A DNA stretch of 64,000 nucleotides from Ihuprevotella massiliensis (GTDB lineage Bacteria; Bacteroidota; Bacteroidia; Bacteroidales; Bacteroidaceae), in assembly GCA_900095835.1 (NCBI GenBank), contig LT608321.1:1539085-1603084 (forward strand). The letters are read 5' to 3'. Shown in pieces: positions 18,525 to 28,841 of the stretch. Each line of letters starts with the position of its first letter. The first letter of the stretch is position 1. The notes beneath the pieces are model-generated. The model searched no databases and was not told where the DNA came from. It was given only the letters and a program-made list of their open reading frames with translations. The position numbers and the translations under genes were made by a program.

Positions 18525-20153
18525 TTACCGCACGTGGGTGGGTATATTGGGATTGGTTTTCAATTGCTTGAGAGCTTCTTGAACAATATTATTCTTTTGA
18601 TTGACAAAATGATAGAAGTCGCTCGATTCAAACAAGCCATTGATAAAGATAGATTTCAAGCTGAAACGCAAATCTTCAATCGTTTCTGCTAATTCTTTAT
18701 CGTCTTTCGGCGTAATTTTCTTAGCTTTTCCAGCTGCAACAATTTCGTCGATGAGAGATTGGGGAACAGTGAATTCGCGTTCGAACTGATCGAAGGTTTT
18801 ATACTGCTGACGAAGTGCCTTACGATGATTGTCGATATAGCGCAGAGTGGCTTCGTTGATGAGATTATTGCGACGAAGTGCTATGTGGAACTTAGTGATT
18901 TGTGCTGTATCAATCGGAACAAACACATCGGGCATCACACCTCCCCCTCCATAAACGATACGTTTGTCGATGAGAGTGTGATAAACCTGCGATGAATCCA
19001 AGCGGATGGAGTCCTTGTGAAGGAGTTCTCCGTGAGTGTAACGCTGTTCGAGATCTTGCGCATACTCTTCCTTCTTTCCCTTCTCATAGGGTTTTTGGAT
19101 GCAACGGCCAGAGGGTGTGTAATAGTGGCTCGTGGTGAGACGAATCATCGAACCATCGGGGAGATCGATGGGGCGTTGTACCAATCCTTTACCGAATGTG
19201 CGACGACCTACCACAAGAGCGCGGTCGTAGTCCTGCAAAGCACCTGTGACAATCTCTGCTGCTGAGGCACTGAATTCGTCCACTAAGACCACAATTCTGC
19301 CTTGACGGAACAATCCACCTCCTTCAGCTTTCAGCACTTGTTTAGGTTGGTTGCGACCTTGGGTGTAGACCACGAGAGAACCTGGACGCAAGAATTGGCT
19401 GGCGACATCGACAGCAGCTCCTAAATAACCTCCTCCATTGCTCTGTAAGTCGAGAATGAGGTCTTTCATTCCCTGTTTCTTCAGCGTCTGGAGGGCTTTT
19501 TCTACTTCGTCACCAGTAGTTGCACCGAAGCGATCAAAACGAATGTATCCTACTCCAGGGGCAATCATGTAGGTGGCTTCTACGGTGTTCATGGGGATTT
19601 TGTCGCGCGTCACCACGAAATAGAGGACACCTGCAGCACCACGACGCACTACTCCAAGGCGCACCTTGGTGCCCTTGGGACCACGCAGCAACTTCACGAT
19701 GCTATCTTGCGGCATTTTCACCCCTGCTATGGCACGTCCGTCGACAGAAATGATGCGGTCACCGTTGAGAATTCCGACTTTCTCAGAAGGTCCTTTCTTG
19801 ATGGTTTGCACCACAACTAGGGTGTCGGTGAGGATATTGAACTGCACACCGATACCTTCAAAGTTTCCTTCGAGAGGCTCATTCATCTTCTTGGTCTCTT
19901 CTGGATTGCTATAGGAAGAGTGTGGATCGAGCTTGTCGAGCATTCCCTTGATGGCGTCTTCTACGAGCTTTTTCTGATTGACAGAGTCCACATAGAGCTG
20001 GGTAACTGCAAGTTGCGCCATCTGAAGTTTGCGGATTTGCGTCACGTCTATGTCGGCGTCTTTGTTGCGCGACTGGGCGAAGCTCCAAGAAGTACTAGCC
20101 AACAAGAGAAGAAGGCTAGCTAAAAAAGTGGGAAAATAGCGATATTGCTGCAT
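18525..20153 (-). CDS. S41 C-terminal processing peptidase
   Basis: 542 residues with a signal peptide (about 1-27), a PDZ domain (about 95-180) and the S41 catalytic core. The Ser-Lys dyad is visible: S297 in EFSASAAE and K322 in TFGKGLVQ, 25 residues apart as in CtpB. These proteases trim or degrade periplasmic proteins with exposed C-termini. A helical extension (about 430-542) follows the core, common in Bacteroidales members. The order parE, coaD, S41 peptidase is, from general knowledge, a recurrent arrangement in Bacteroidales. Confidence 0.92.
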   Translation of the reverse strand: MQQYRYFPTFLASLLLLLASTSWSFAQSRNKDADIDVTQIRKLQMAQLAVTQLYVDSVNQKKLVEDAIKGMLDKLDPHSSYSNPEETKKMNEPLEGNFEGIGVQFNILTDTLVVVQTIKKGPSEKVGILNGDRIISVDGRAIAGVKMPQDSIVKLLRGPKGTKVRLGVVRRGAAGVLYFVVTRDKIPMNTVEATYMIAPGVGYIRFDRFGATTGDEVEKALQTLKKQGMKDLILDLQSNGGGYLGAAVDVASQFLRPGSLVVYTQGRNQPKQVLKAEGGGLFRQGRIVVLVDEFSASAAEIVTGALQDYDRALVVGRRTFGKGLVQRPIDLPDGSMIRLTTSHYYTPSGRCIQKPYEKGKKEEYAQDLEQRYTHGELLHKDSIRLDSSQVYHTLIDKRIVYGGGGVMPDVFVPIDTAQITKFHIALRRNNLINEATLRYIDNHRKALRQQYKTFDQFEREFTVPQSLIDEIVAAGKAKKITPKDDKELAETIEDLRFSLKSIFINGLFESSDFYHFVNQKNNIVQEALKQLKTNPNIPTHVR

Positions 20154-20216
20154 GAGAAAAGGAAATATAGGAGTCAGAGGTGGGAAAATAGCTTAGTGAA
20201 AGCCGATGAATGCGGA

Positions 20217-20672
20217 CTAGTCTAGAGAGGCCACTTGGGGTAAGAATTCGCTTACGTCTTTGCCAAACGCTAAAAGCTCGCGAACAATAGTCGAAGAAAT
20301 ATCGGCATAGTGAGGTTCGGTGAAGAGTAACACCGTTTCTACGCCCGAAAGACGATGGTTGATACCCGCGATGTCGCGCTCATACTCAAAGTCCTTGACC
20401 GAACGAATGCCACGCAACACAAAACGAGCTTGTTCTCTGCGTGCTAAATCAGCGGTGAGGTCGTCATAAGCCACCACTTTCACACGAGCTTCCGATGCAT
20501 AGACCTTTTCGATGGCGGCTACGCGCTCTTCGGGAGTGAGAAAAGAGCGTTTGTTGGTATTATACCCCACCCCTATCACGATTTTATCGAACATTTCGAG
20601 CCCGCGACGTACGATTGAGGCATGACCGATGGTGAAGGGGTCAAAACTTCCTGGAAAGATAGCGATGCGCAT
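20217..20672 (-). CDS. coaD: Phosphopantetheine adenylyltransferase
   Basis: 151 residues, normal length. Transfers AMP from ATP to 4'-phosphopantetheine, the fourth step of coenzyme A synthesis. The nucleotidyltransferase signature is at the start (FPGSFDPFTIGH, 6-17), along with RGIRSVKDFEYE and a C-terminal ISSTIVREL segment, both conserved in CoaD. It lies 63 bp upstream of the S41 peptidase start on the same strand. Confidence 0.95.
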   Translation of the reverse strand: MRIAIFPGSFDPFTIGHASIVRRGLEMFDKIVIGVGYNTNKRSFLTPEERVAAIEKVYASEARVKVVAYDDLTADLARREQARFVLRGIRSVKDFEYERDIAGINHRLSGVETVLLFTEPHYADISSTIVRELLAFGKDVSEFLPQVASLD

Positions 20673-20835
20673 AGGGGAACAAGGGGATTTGAATGCGATA
20701 TTTTGATGAGACGGAGCCTAAGAAACACTGACAAACTGCAAAAAACAGAACTCTACAAAGCGATGAAAGAGCAAAACAGTCGAAGCTACGGAGTAGCAAA
20801 ACGACAGAACTATCATTTAACCTCTGAAACAATCA

Positions 20836-22929
20836 CTAGATTTCTTCCACGAGGTCTTCTTCCACGACAAGGTTGTCAATGATAAAATTCTGACGTTCCA
20901 TCGTATTTTTACCCATATAGTAAGCCAATAGTTCCTTGACTTTGTCGCTTTTGTGCAGCGTCACAGGTTCGAGTCGCATGTCGGGTCCAATGAAATTCTT
21001 GAATTCATCGGCACTGATTTCACCTAACCCCTTGAATCGTGTGATTTCAGGGTTGGGAGATAGGCGTTCGATGGCTGCTACGCGCTCTTCTTCATTATAA
21101 CAATAGATGGTCTCAAACTCGGTGCGACCAGTTTTGCGCTTACCTGCTGAGGTTTTGCCAGATTTTGACGTAGAATCGGCAGTATTTTCGGTGGAATCGG
21201 CATTTTTTGCCGTAGATTTACCCTTTCCTGAGGTCTTTTTACCTTCTTCAGCCACAGCTTTTTCAGCTTTTTTCTTATTGCGCACACGGAAAAGCGGCGT
21301 TTGAAGGATATATACGTGACCTTTCTTCACCAAATCAGGGAAGAACTGCAAGAAGAAGGTCATCATCAACAGACGAATATGCATGCCATCGACATCGGCA
21401 TCTGTGGCGATAATCACCTTGTTATAGCGCAATCCATCCAGTCCGTCCTCAATGTTGAGTGCAGCTTGCAGGAGGTTGAACTCTTCGTTTTCATACACCA
21501 CCTTCTTCGTCAACCCATAAGAGTTGAGTGGTTTACCACGAAGAGAGAACACGGCTTGCGTGTTGACATCGCGACATTGCGTGATACTACCCGAGGCGGA
21601 ATTACCCTCGGTGATGAATATGCTAGAGTCGAAACGCAAATCTACCACTTCATCCTGCCCACGCTTGGGTTTGGGAGGAGCATCATTGAGATGGACGTGG
21701 CAGTCACGGAGTTTCTTATTGTGGAGATTAGCTTTTTTAGCGCGCTCACGAGCAAGTTTTGTGACACCAGCGATGGCTTTGCGTTCTTTCTCGCTCTCCT
21801 GAATCTTTTGTTGGATTACTTCTGCCACATCTAGGTGCTTGTGGAGATAATTATCCACTTGTTCCTTGATAAAATCTCCCACAAACTTATTGACACTCAC
21901 GCCACTAAGCGCAAAAGGCTGTCCACTCTTGTCCTTATCAGGTGCCATCGTCAGCGAACCCAACTTGATTTTTGTTTGCGATTCAAACATGGGCTCTACC
22001 ACACGCACCGCAATAGCAGCCACGAGGCCATTGCGCACGTCTTGTACTTCGTAGTTCTTACCGAAATACTCCTTGATGGTGCGTGCAATGTGCTCTTTGA
22101 AAGCACTTTGGTGTGTCCCACCTTGCGTGGTGTGCTGACCATTGACAAAAGAATAATACTCCTCACCATATTGCCCCGTGTGGGTAAAAGCGATGTCGAT
22201 GCTTTCTCCCTTGAGGTGCACTATCGGATAGAGTCCTTGCGCGGTCATGTTGTCGGTGAGAAGATCTTCCAAACCGTTGCGCGAGATGATGCGACGACCA
22301 TTGTAGAAAATGGCGAGTCCCGTGTTGAGATAGGTGTAGTTGCGGAGCATCGTCTCGATGAATTCGCCATGAAAGCGATAGTTGAGGAAGAGCTGCGGAT
22401 CGGGTTCAAAGTAGATAAACGTACCATTTTCCTCTTCGGTATCTCCCGAAACGTCAGACACGAGTTGTCCACCCTCAAAAGTGGCTTCGCGATATTGACC
22501 ATCGCGATGAGTGCGAGCAATAAATTTCTTAGAAAGCGCATTGACAGCTTTCAAACCCACACCATTTAGACCGACAGAAGCGGTGTATTGGTCGTTATCA
22601 TACTTACCTCCAGTGTTGAGTTTCGATACAGCAGGAATCAAACTTCCCAAGGGGATGCCACGACCATAGTCACGAATAGATGCCGTGAGGTCATCTTGGA
22701 TATCAATCTCAATCTTTTTACCAAATCCTTCATTAAATTCGTCTATAGAGTTGTCTATGCTCTCTTTGAGCAAGACATATACCCCATCTTCAGCATGCGA
22801 GCCATCCCCTAAACGTCCAATATACATACCCGGACGCATACGGATGTGGGTCATATCGTCAAGATGGCGAATGGAGTCTTCACTGTAGTCGGAAGCGTTG
22901 CGTACGTTGGTGTCGAGAAGTTCGGACAT
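20836..22929 (-). CDS. parE: DNA topoisomerase IV subunit B
   Basis: 697 residues. ATPase subunit of the type II topoisomerase that decatenates daughter chromosomes. A GHKL ATPase domain (about 20-230, [10 protein letters not shown] and GRGIP motifs), a transducer domain (about 240-400) and a TOPRIM domain (about 430-560, with [10 protein letters not shown]) are seen. The TOPRIM signature reads EGNSASGS where EGDSA is usual. A low-complexity K/S/T-rich insert of about 50 residues sits at roughly 550-605, between RVRNKKK and the conserved YCYNEEE segment. The partner parC is not next to it in this window. It ends 163 bp before coaD. Confidence 0.93.
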   Translation of the reverse strand: MSELLDTNVRNASDYSEDSIRHLDDMTHIRMRPGMYIGRLGDGSHAEDGVYVLLKESIDNSIDEFNEGFGKKIEIDIQDDLTASIRDYGRGIPLGSLIPAVSKLNTGGKYDNDQYTASVGLNGVGLKAVNALSKKFIARTHRDGQYREATFEGGQLVSDVSGDTEEENGTFIYFEPDPQLFLNYRFHGEFIETMLRNYTYLNTGLAIFYNGRRIISRNGLEDLLTDNMTAQGLYPIVHLKGESIDIAFTHTGQYGEEYYSFVNGQHTTQGGTHQSAFKEHIARTIKEYFGKNYEVQDVRNGLVAAIAVRVVEPMFESQTKIKLGSLTMAPDKDKSGQPFALSGVSVNKFVGDFIKEQVDNYLHKHLDVAEVIQQKIQESEKERKAIAGVTKLARERAKKANLHNKKLRDCHVHLNDAPPKPKRGQDEVVDLRFDSSIFITEGNSASGSITQCRDVNTQAVFSLRGKPLNSYGLTKKVVYENEEFNLLQAALNIEDGLDGLRYNKVIIATDADVDGMHIRLLMMTFFLQFFPDLVKKGHVYILQTPLFRVRNKKKAEKAVAEEGKKTSGKGKSTAKNADSTENTADSTSKSGKTSAGKRKTGRTEFETIYCYNEEERVAAIERLSPNPEITRFKGLGEISADEFKNFIGPDMRLEPVTLHKSDKVKELLAYYMGKNTMERQNFIIDNLVVEEDLVEEI

Positions 22930-23043
22930 GGAGCGGAAAAATAAACAATAGATAAGATAAAATGCGAGCTAATGTAGCGATAAAGGCGGTTATTTTGTCC
23001 GATGAGTCCATATTATTTCATCGATTTTCACCGCATATATCGA

Positions 23044-24192
23044 TTAAACCAGCGATTTTTGGAAGCAGCGACGGCGCTTGTGCACCACATTGTCGAGTCC
23101 CTTCCATTGATCTTGGCTTTGGTGGTTCGTTTCAAGCTGAGGATTACTTTCAGCGTATTCAAAACCCATTTCCTTAGCAATGGGAATGATATCGGCAAAC
23201 AGCAAGGCGTTAACGCCCTTGTTTTGATATTCAGGAAGAACGGCGACAAGCAGCAATTCCACAGTCTTTGACTTCTTCACCTTCAAGGCTTTGAGCAAAT
23301 GCCACCAACCGAAGGGGAAGAGTTTACCTTTGGCCTTTTGCAGTGCAACAGCCAAAGAGGGCATACACACGCCCATAGCTACGGGTTCACCGTTAGCATC
23401 CTCAATGACAGTGAGCAAACGCAAATCGAGGAGTTTCAGATATTCATCGGCATATTTGTCGATTTGCTTGCGGGTGAGCTCGCTAAATCCAAAGAGCGGT
23501 GCATAGGCTTTGTTCACCACATCAAAGATTTTGTAGACATACCCGCCCTGCTTAAGTTCCTTGACATTCTTAAACTTACGCACTTTGAGATTCAAACGTT
23601 CGCCCATGCGACGTGCCACCTTGAAATAGCGCTCTTGTTCGGCTTCGTGCCCCTTCACGGGAACGTAGATTTTACGTTCCACCCAGTCAATTTCTCGTAC
23701 ATAACCATGATGTTCAAGATGTTTGGGGTAGTAAGGATAGTTGTAGATGGTCGCCATGGTTGACAATTTGTCAAAACCCTCAATGAGCATACCCTCTGCA
23801 TCGAGATCGGTAAAACCCATAGGACCGATAATTTTGTCGCAACCATGTTGTCTTCCCCATTCTTCAGCGTGACGCAACAGCGCGCCACTCACTTCAAGGT
23901 CATCCACAAAGTCAATCCATCCGAAGCGAGCATTCTTGGTTTCCCAAGTAGTATTGGCCTTGTGGTTGATGATACAAGCCACACGCCCTACGAGGATGCC
24001 TTCGCGATCCGCCAAAAAGAGCTCCGCTTCACAGAAATCATAAGCTGCGTTCTTCTCGGGATTGAAGGTGTCGAGCATATCTTCGAGCAAATCAGGCACG
24101 GAGTATGCGTTGTTCTTGTAGAGTTCGTAGTTAAAACGAATAAATTGCTTGAGTTCGTCCTTTGTAGTGACTTTCGTAATGTGAATTGGCAT
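23044..24192 (-). CDS. GNAT-like N-acetyltransferase family protein
   Basis: 382 residues from the ATG at 24192; an in-frame extension to 24318 encodes an unlikely basic N-terminus and overlaps a promoter box, so the shorter start is chosen. The protein has a typical Bacteroidales architecture: an N-terminal part with DRKGILVGR-like strands (seen LADREGILVGRVACIIN, about 66-82) and a C-terminal GNAT-like half with LLLVAVLPEYQNKGVNALLFADI (about 315-340), the acetyl-CoA-binding loop being QNKGVNAL. The substrate is unknown. It sits upstream of parE on the same strand with a 114-bp gap. Confidence 0.75.
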   Translation of the reverse strand: MPIHITKVTTKDELKQFIRFNYELYKNNAYSVPDLLEDMLDTFNPEKNAAYDFCEAELFLADREGILVGRVACIINHKANTTWETKNARFGWIDFVDDLEVSGALLRHAEEWGRQHGCDKIIGPMGFTDLDAEGMLIEGFDKLSTMATIYNYPYYPKHLEHHGYVREIDWVERKIYVPVKGHEAEQERYFKVARRMGERLNLKVRKFKNVKELKQGGYVYKIFDVVNKAYAPLFGFSELTRKQIDKYADEYLKLLDLRLLTVIEDANGEPVAMGVCMPSLAVALQKAKGKLFPFGWWHLLKALKVKKSKTVELLLVAVLPEYQNKGVNALLFADIIPIAKEMGFEYAESNPQLETNHQSQDQWKGLDNVVHKRRRCFQKSLV

Positions 24193-24315
24193 GATAATGA
24201 GGAACAAGGGCGTGCACTTGCACAATAAATACTCTTTCCATTTCACTGCACGGAAAAAGAGCAAAAGCACCTCTCGAGGAGGACACCTTTGCAAGCGCGC
24301 GATGATGTTATCGTG

Positions 24316-24323
24316 CAAATATA
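24316..24323 (-). promoter_or_regulatory. -7 promoter box for the GNAT-like gene
   Basis: TATATTTG on the minus strand, about 125 bp upstream of the chosen ATG. No clear TTG lies at the -33 distance, so this is tentative. Confidence 0.4.
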
Positions 24324-24639
24324 CAATTTTCTCCGCACTTTCGCCTATTTTCTAGGCCTTTTTCTGAAATTCTTCTTCATTCTCAGCCATTTTTCACAAG
24401 AGCATATGCGATTTTCATACCACCTTCTCCACGTCAATAACCACACCTCAAAACTGTCTCGCAGGTTCAAACCGACGCACGACTCACCCATCTCCGCCAA
24501 CCTTACAAAATCCTACAATCCTCTTGCTACAGCGCACGAGAATATGAGGAAAGCCTCTCTCATCTTCCTTCCACAACCGTTTGTCTCGCATAATTCTCGA
24601 TTGTTTCTAAAAAGTTCTCACGAAATGAAACCTTAGCAC
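24324..24639. other. Divergent intergenic region without genes
   Basis: Together with its flanks this is a roughly 510-bp gap between divergently transcribed genes. Apart from the two promoter candidates at its edges I see no gene, repeat or RNA structure in it. Confidence 0.5.
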
Positions 24640-24670
24640 TTGTCATTTCAAGAAAAAATTGTTACATTCG
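24640..24670 (+). promoter_or_regulatory. Promoter of the DUF2851 gene
   Basis: TTG at 24640-24642, 20 bp, then TACATTCG at 24663-24670 (one mismatch to TAnnTTTG). It overlaps an in-frame upstream TTG, which argues for the ATG at 24703 as the true start. Confidence 0.5.
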
Positions 24671-24702
24671 CCAAAACACTCCGTACATCCCTTATTACAC
24701 TC

Positions 24703-26112
24703 ATGGAAGCACTCTTACACTATGTCTGGCAGCACCGCCTATTTCCACAGACCTCCCTCGCTACCACACAGGGAGAAGTAGTGGAAGTGCTCGATGTGGG
24801 ACTCCACAACACAGATGCGGGTCCTGATTTTTTCAATGCGAAAATACGCATCGGCACACAACTTTGGGTGGGAAATGTGGAGATTCATTTGCGATCTTCC
24901 GACTGGTTTCGCCATCAGCACGAAACTGATGCACGCTACGACAATGTGATTCTCCATGTAGTGTGCGAAGCTGATAGAGAAGTGTCTACGAAGTCAGGAA
25001 GAGCCCTCCCGCAACTGGTGATTGAGGTGCCCCAACATGTAGCAGACAACTATCACGAACTGATGGAAGAAGACAATTATCCTCCTTGTCATCAACTGTT
25101 GGCTTCACTGCCGATTTTCGAGGTACACGCTTGGCTCTCGGCATTGACTTTCGAGCGACTGCAACAAAAAACAGAGCGCATAGACCGTTGGCTAACGGAA
25201 ACGAGTGGCGACTGGGAACGCGTGGCATTCATCGTTTTAGCACGCGCCTTTGGGTTTGGTAAAAACACGGATGCCTTCGAACGATGGGCAGTAACTCTCG
25301 ATCCTCAACACACGGGGAAGCACCGCGACGACGCACAACTCATTGAGGCTTTCTTCTTTGGACAAGCTGGTTTGCTAGATACCGAGCGCACCCCTCCCTC
25401 CGAACAAGACTCGCACTTTCAAGCCCTAGTGCGCGACTATCGCTTTCTTCAACAAAAATTCTCCCTAACTCCTATTTCCCCCTTGGAATGGAAATTCCTA
25501 CGACTCCGTCCGCAGAATTTTCCGCACGTACGACTGGCTCAGTTGGCTGCGCTCTACGGATCTCAACGCTTTTCACTCGCACGAATCCGTCAATCCACCT
25601 CTGTAGAAGACGCACGCAACATACTATCTTTCAACACACTACCCTATTGGATAGACCGCTATAAATTTGGAGACAACTCCGCAAAAACCACGAAAAAGAA
25701 AGACAAATACCAGAACGGATTAGAATGTTCTCAAGAGCAAAATCGCGAGGTAAACACTGTTTCTTGCGAAAAAGAAGTAGACAGCAAGAAAAAGGCTCTA
25801 AAAGTTACGCCCTGCCTTTCAACAGGAAGTCAAGATTTACTTTTGATCAATGCCGTCATCCCGCTTCTTTTTGCCTTCGGACGTCACCACCAAGACTCGA
25901 CACTCATGGACAAAGCCATCAATTGGCTTGAGCAACTTCGGGCGGAGCGCAATCACGTGGTGCAGATGTGGCAAGCTGTAGGCATCACCGCCGAACATGC
26001 TGCTGACTCCCAAGCATTGCTGCAACTCAAATGGCAATACTGTGATCGACACGACTGCTTGCGTTGCAGATTTGGCACGCGCTATATCCAACAGCGTAAA
26101 TCGCTTTTCTAA
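24703..26112 (+). CDS. DUF2851 family protein
   Basis: 469 residues. Recognised by the conserved N-terminal block of this Bacteroidetes family: a WQHRLF start, GEVVEVLDVGLHNTDAGPDFFNAKI, then VGNVEIHLRSSDW and HETDARYDNVILHVVCEAD. The C-terminus has a cysteine cluster (CDRHDCLRCRFG) that could bind metal. Between about residues 325 and 370 is a poorly conserved, K/E-rich insert. The D/H/E-rich N-terminal motif recalls a nuclease-like fold, but no biochemical function is established to my knowledge. The start was moved to the ATG because the upstream TTG lies within the promoter. A thioesterase gene follows 79 bp later. Confidence 0.85.
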   Translation: MEALLHYVWQHRLFPQTSLATTQGEVVEVLDVGLHNTDAGPDFFNAKIRIGTQLWVGNVEIHLRSSDWFRHQHETDARYDNVILHVVCEADREVSTKSGRALPQLVIEVPQHVADNYHELMEEDNYPPCHQLLASLPIFEVHAWLSALTFERLQQKTERIDRWLTETSGDWERVAFIVLARAFGFGKNTDAFERWAVTLDPQHTGKHRDDAQLIEAFFFGQAGLLDTERTPPSEQDSHFQALVRDYRFLQQKFSLTPISPLEWKFLRLRPQNFPHVRLAQLAALYGSQRFSLARIRQSTSVEDARNILSFNTLPYWIDRYKFGDNSAKTTKKKDKYQNGLECSQEQNREVNTVSCEKEVDSKKKALKVTPCLSTGSQDLLLINAVIPLLFAFGRHHQDSTLMDKAINWLEQLRAERNHVVQMWQAVGITAEHAADSQALLQLKWQYCDRHDCLRCRFGTRYIQQRKSLF

Positions 26113-26191
26113 AACTCTCGAGCGAAGAGCGACACCATTTTCAACAACTCCCTCACAAACATTGATTTCATCATTTCATAGCTTCTAATAT

Positions 26192-26620
26192 ATGCAACCT
26201 ATTTTTACCCTCCCCATGGTGGTGCGCGACTACGAATGCGACATCCAGGGCATCGTGAACAATGCAGTTTATCAGAACTACAACGAACACTGCCGAAGCT
26301 GCTTCATTGCTTCCCTCGGCATCGAATTCGCCGACCTCCACGAACGTGGCATCGACGTGGTAGTGGCACAACTCAACATGCGCTTCAAAACATCGCTCCG
26401 TCCCGGCGATAAATTCGAGATCCGTCTTGCTCTCGAAAAACAAGGCCTTCGCTATGTTTTCCATCAGGACATTGTGCGCTTGGCTGATGAAAAGCGCGCA
26501 CAGAAAGACCCCTCTTACCAAAAGGAAGTACTATCTCTCCGTGCTCAAACCGATATTGTTGCTATCATCAATGGTCGTCTCTCCGACTGTCCAGAGCTAA
26601 ACGAAAAGTTTGGATTGTAA
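26192..26620 (+). CDS. Acyl-CoA thioesterase, 4-hydroxybenzoyl-CoA type (hot-dog fold)
   Basis: 142 residues, the normal size for a YbgC/FadM-type hot-dog thioesterase. The signature VVRDYECDIQGIVNNAVYQNY (D-x-x-G-I-V-x-N-x-x-Y with the catalytic Asp in the DIQG position) is at about residues 10-30. Such enzymes hydrolyse acyl-CoA or acyl-ACP thioesters; chain specificity cannot be read from sequence. It probably forms a transcript with the DUF2851 gene and is followed by a strong terminator. Confidence 0.88.
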   Translation: MQPIFTLPMVVRDYECDIQGIVNNAVYQNYNEHCRSCFIASLGIEFADLHERGIDVVVAQLNMRFKTSLRPGDKFEIRLALEKQGLRYVFHQDIVRLADEKRAQKDPSYQKEVLSLRAQTDIVAIINGRLSDCPELNEKFGL

Positions 26621-26712
26621 AATCGGGGGATGGGTGGCAAAATCGCTCCCAAGCCTCCGCTTCTCAGCTTTCTCCCTTCTTTTTCATCTCATATCTTAAT
26701 TTACCCATCCTT

Positions 26713-26748
26713 AGTGGCGCTACGAGAATTCGTAGCGCCACTTTTTTG
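26713..26748 (+). terminator. Strong Rho-independent terminator
   Basis: A 12-bp stem (26713-26724 with 26731-26742, arm AGTGGCGCTACG) with a 6-nt loop, then a run of T. It ends the DUF2851-thioesterase unit. The rest of the 26621-26948 gap holds only the mnmG promoter. Confidence 0.88.
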
Positions 26749-26910
26749 TTGCTAATACGTAAGTCGCTTCTATTTTGGAATTATTAAATTTCCACGCCCT
26801 TTCCTCAAAAAATTCCGATTTCATCGAATAATAAGTTTCATACAACTAAAAAAATCGGGAAGGTTTGATTTACTGTTGTCTATTTTGAAGTAGAGAGCTC
26901 AAGAATAGAA

Positions 26911-26942
26911 TTCGGTTATCTGCCCGAAAATCATTAACTTTG
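26911..26942 (+). promoter_or_regulatory. mnmG promoter with start codon at the expected transcription start
   Basis: A perfect -7 box TAACTTTG (26935-26942), with a weak -33 (TTCG, 26911-26914) 20 bp upstream. The mnmG ATG begins at 26949, only 6 bp after the box, where transcription is expected to begin. Confidence 0.65.
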
Positions 26943-26948
26943 CAGGAT

Positions 26949-28841
26949 ATGGACACGATATTTCACTATGATGTCATTGTTGTAGGAGCAGGACACGCAG
27001 GTTGCGAAGCTGCCTCCGCTGCTGCACGCATGGGGGCACGCACCGTTCTCATCACAATGGACATGAACAAAATAGCACAAATGAGCTGCAATCCTGCCGT
27101 GGGTGGGATTGCCAAAGGTCAGATTGTGCGCGAGATTGATGCACTAGGCGGACAGATGGGCTTGGTGACAGACGCCACCGCCATACAATTCCGCATGCTC
27201 AACCGCTCCAAAGGTCCTGCCATGTGGAGCCCACGAGCACAATGCGACCGCATTCGCTTCATCGCAGAATGGCGTCACCGCATCGAAAACACCGAAAACC
27301 TTGATGTGTGGCAAGACGAAGTAAGCGAACTCCTCGTTGAAAACGGCAGAATTGCTGGTTTGCGAACGATTTGGGGCGCGGAGTTTCGTGCAGGTGCAGT
27401 TGTCATCACAGCGGGCACCTTCCTCAATGGTTTGATGCACATCGGCAAGAAGATGGTACCAGGTGGTCGCTGCGCCGAACCTGCTTCAACCTTCCTCACC
27501 ACAGCACTCAACGAACTCGGCATCGAAAGCCTTCGAATGAAGACAGGTACTCCTGTACGCATCGACGCGCGTTCGGTACACTTCGATGAAATGGAATTGC
27601 AACCTGGTGAAAACGATTTTCACCGCTTCTCTTTCATTTCAGAGCATCGACCACTACCACAACTCAACTGCTGGACGTGCAACACCAATGCAGAAGTTCA
27701 CCGCATCTTGCGCCAAGGACTCGAAGACTCTCCGCTTTATAATGGACAAATTCAATCTATCGGTCCAAGATATTGCCCATCCATCGAAACAAAACTGGTA
27801 ACGTTTGAGGGTCGCGATTCGCATCCGCTGTTCTTAGAGCCCGAAGGTTTGGACACTAACGAGCTTTACTTAAATGGTTTCTCATCATCTCTTCCGATGA
27901 ATGTGCAAATCGAAGCGCTCAAACAAATGCCCTGTTTCCGCGATGTGAAAGTATATCGCCCTGGTTACGCCATCGAATACGACTTTTTCCCTCCCACACA
28001 ACTCCACCACTCGTTGGAATCGAAGAAAGTGGAAGGTCTCTTCTTTGCCGGACAAGTGAACGGCACCACTGGATACGAAGAAGCAGGTGGACAAGGCATC
28101 GTGGCTGGTATTAATGCTGCACTCTCTTGCAACGGCAACGAACGCTTCACCCTCGGACGCGATGAAGCCTATATTGGCGTTCTCATCGATGATTTGGTCA
28201 CGAAAGGTGTGGACGAACCCTATCGCATGTTTACTTCTCGTGCAGAATATCGCATTTTGCTCCGACAAGACAATGCCGATGTGCGCCTCACACCCTACGC
28301 AGAGCGTTTCGGCATCGCCACTCGCGAACGTTTGGAACGATTCCATCACAAACAAGCCACAATCGCAGGTATGATAGAAGCCGCCAAATCTGGCAATCTC
28401 AAACCAAGCGAGGTGAATGCACTTTTGGAAAGCCACGGTTCACAGCCGCTCAATCACGGAGCAAAATTGTTTGAACTCATCGCACGTCCAGAATTAAAAG
28501 TGGAAGACTTCTCGAGCCTCCAAGACATTCCTGCCGTAGCAAGCTTCTTTGCACCGCTTTCCTCCGACAATGTGGATCGAGAAGAGACGATGGAAGCGAC
28601 AGAAATCCTCATTAAATACGATGGCTATATTGCTCGCGAACGAGCACTGGCAGACAAAATGCAACGTCTCGAAGACATCCGCATCCGCGATCGCTTCGAC
28701 TACAACTCCCTCACACAACTATCCACAGAAGCTCGCCAGAAATTGACAGCGGTGAATCCAGAGACTTTGGCACAGGCCTCTCGCATCCCAGGCGTTTCTC
28801 CCTCCGATATTTCCGTCCTCCTCGTGCTACTAGGAAGATAA
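26949..28841 (+). CDS. mnmG: tRNA uridine-5-carboxymethylaminomethyl modification enzyme
   Basis: 630 residues from the ATG at 26949; a TTG three codons upstream is part of the promoter and is rejected. With MnmE it installs (carboxymethyl)aminomethyl groups on U34 of certain tRNAs, using FAD and methylene-tetrahydrofolate. The FAD-binding motif VVGAGHAGCEAA is at the start, followed by MSCNPAVGGIAKGQIVREIDALGG, a GidA signature, and the second signature PGYAIEYDFFPPTQL; the C-terminal helical domain is complete. MnmE is not in the window. The leader appears to be absent or nearly so. Confidence 0.97.
   Translation: MDTIFHYDVIVVGAGHAGCEAASAAARMGARTVLITMDMNKIAQMSCNPAVGGIAKGQIVREIDALGGQMGLVTDATAIQFRMLNRSKGPAMWSPRAQCDRIRFIAEWRHRIENTENLDVWQDEVSELLVENGRIAGLRTIWGAEFRAGAVVITAGTFLNGLMHIGKKMVPGGRCAEPASTFLTTALNELGIESLRMKTGTPVRIDARSVHFDEMELQPGENDFHRFSFISEHRPLPQLNCWTCNTNAEVHRILRQGLEDSPLYNGQIQSIGPRYCPSIETKLVTFEGRDSHPLFLEPEGLDTNELYLNGFSSSLPMNVQIEALKQMPCFRDVKVYRPGYAIEYDFFPPTQLHHSLESKKVEGLFFAGQVNGTTGYEEAGGQGIVAGINAALSCNGNERFTLGRDEAYIGVLIDDLVTKGVDEPYRMFTSRAEYRILLRQDNADVRLTPYAERFGIATRERLERFHHKQATIAGMIEAAKSGNLKPSEVNALLESHGSQPLNHGAKLFELIARPELKVEDFSSLQDIPAVASFFAPLSSDNVDREETMEATEILIKYDGYIARERALADKMQRLEDIRIRDRFDYNSLTQLSTEARQKLTAVNPETLAQASRIPGVSPSDISVLLVLLGR

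Noticed and set aside
24193-24318. Longer N-terminus of the GNAT-like protein (start at 24318)
   Set aside because: The extension overlaps the TATATTTG box and does not resemble the family start; MPIHITKVTTKDE at 24192 does.
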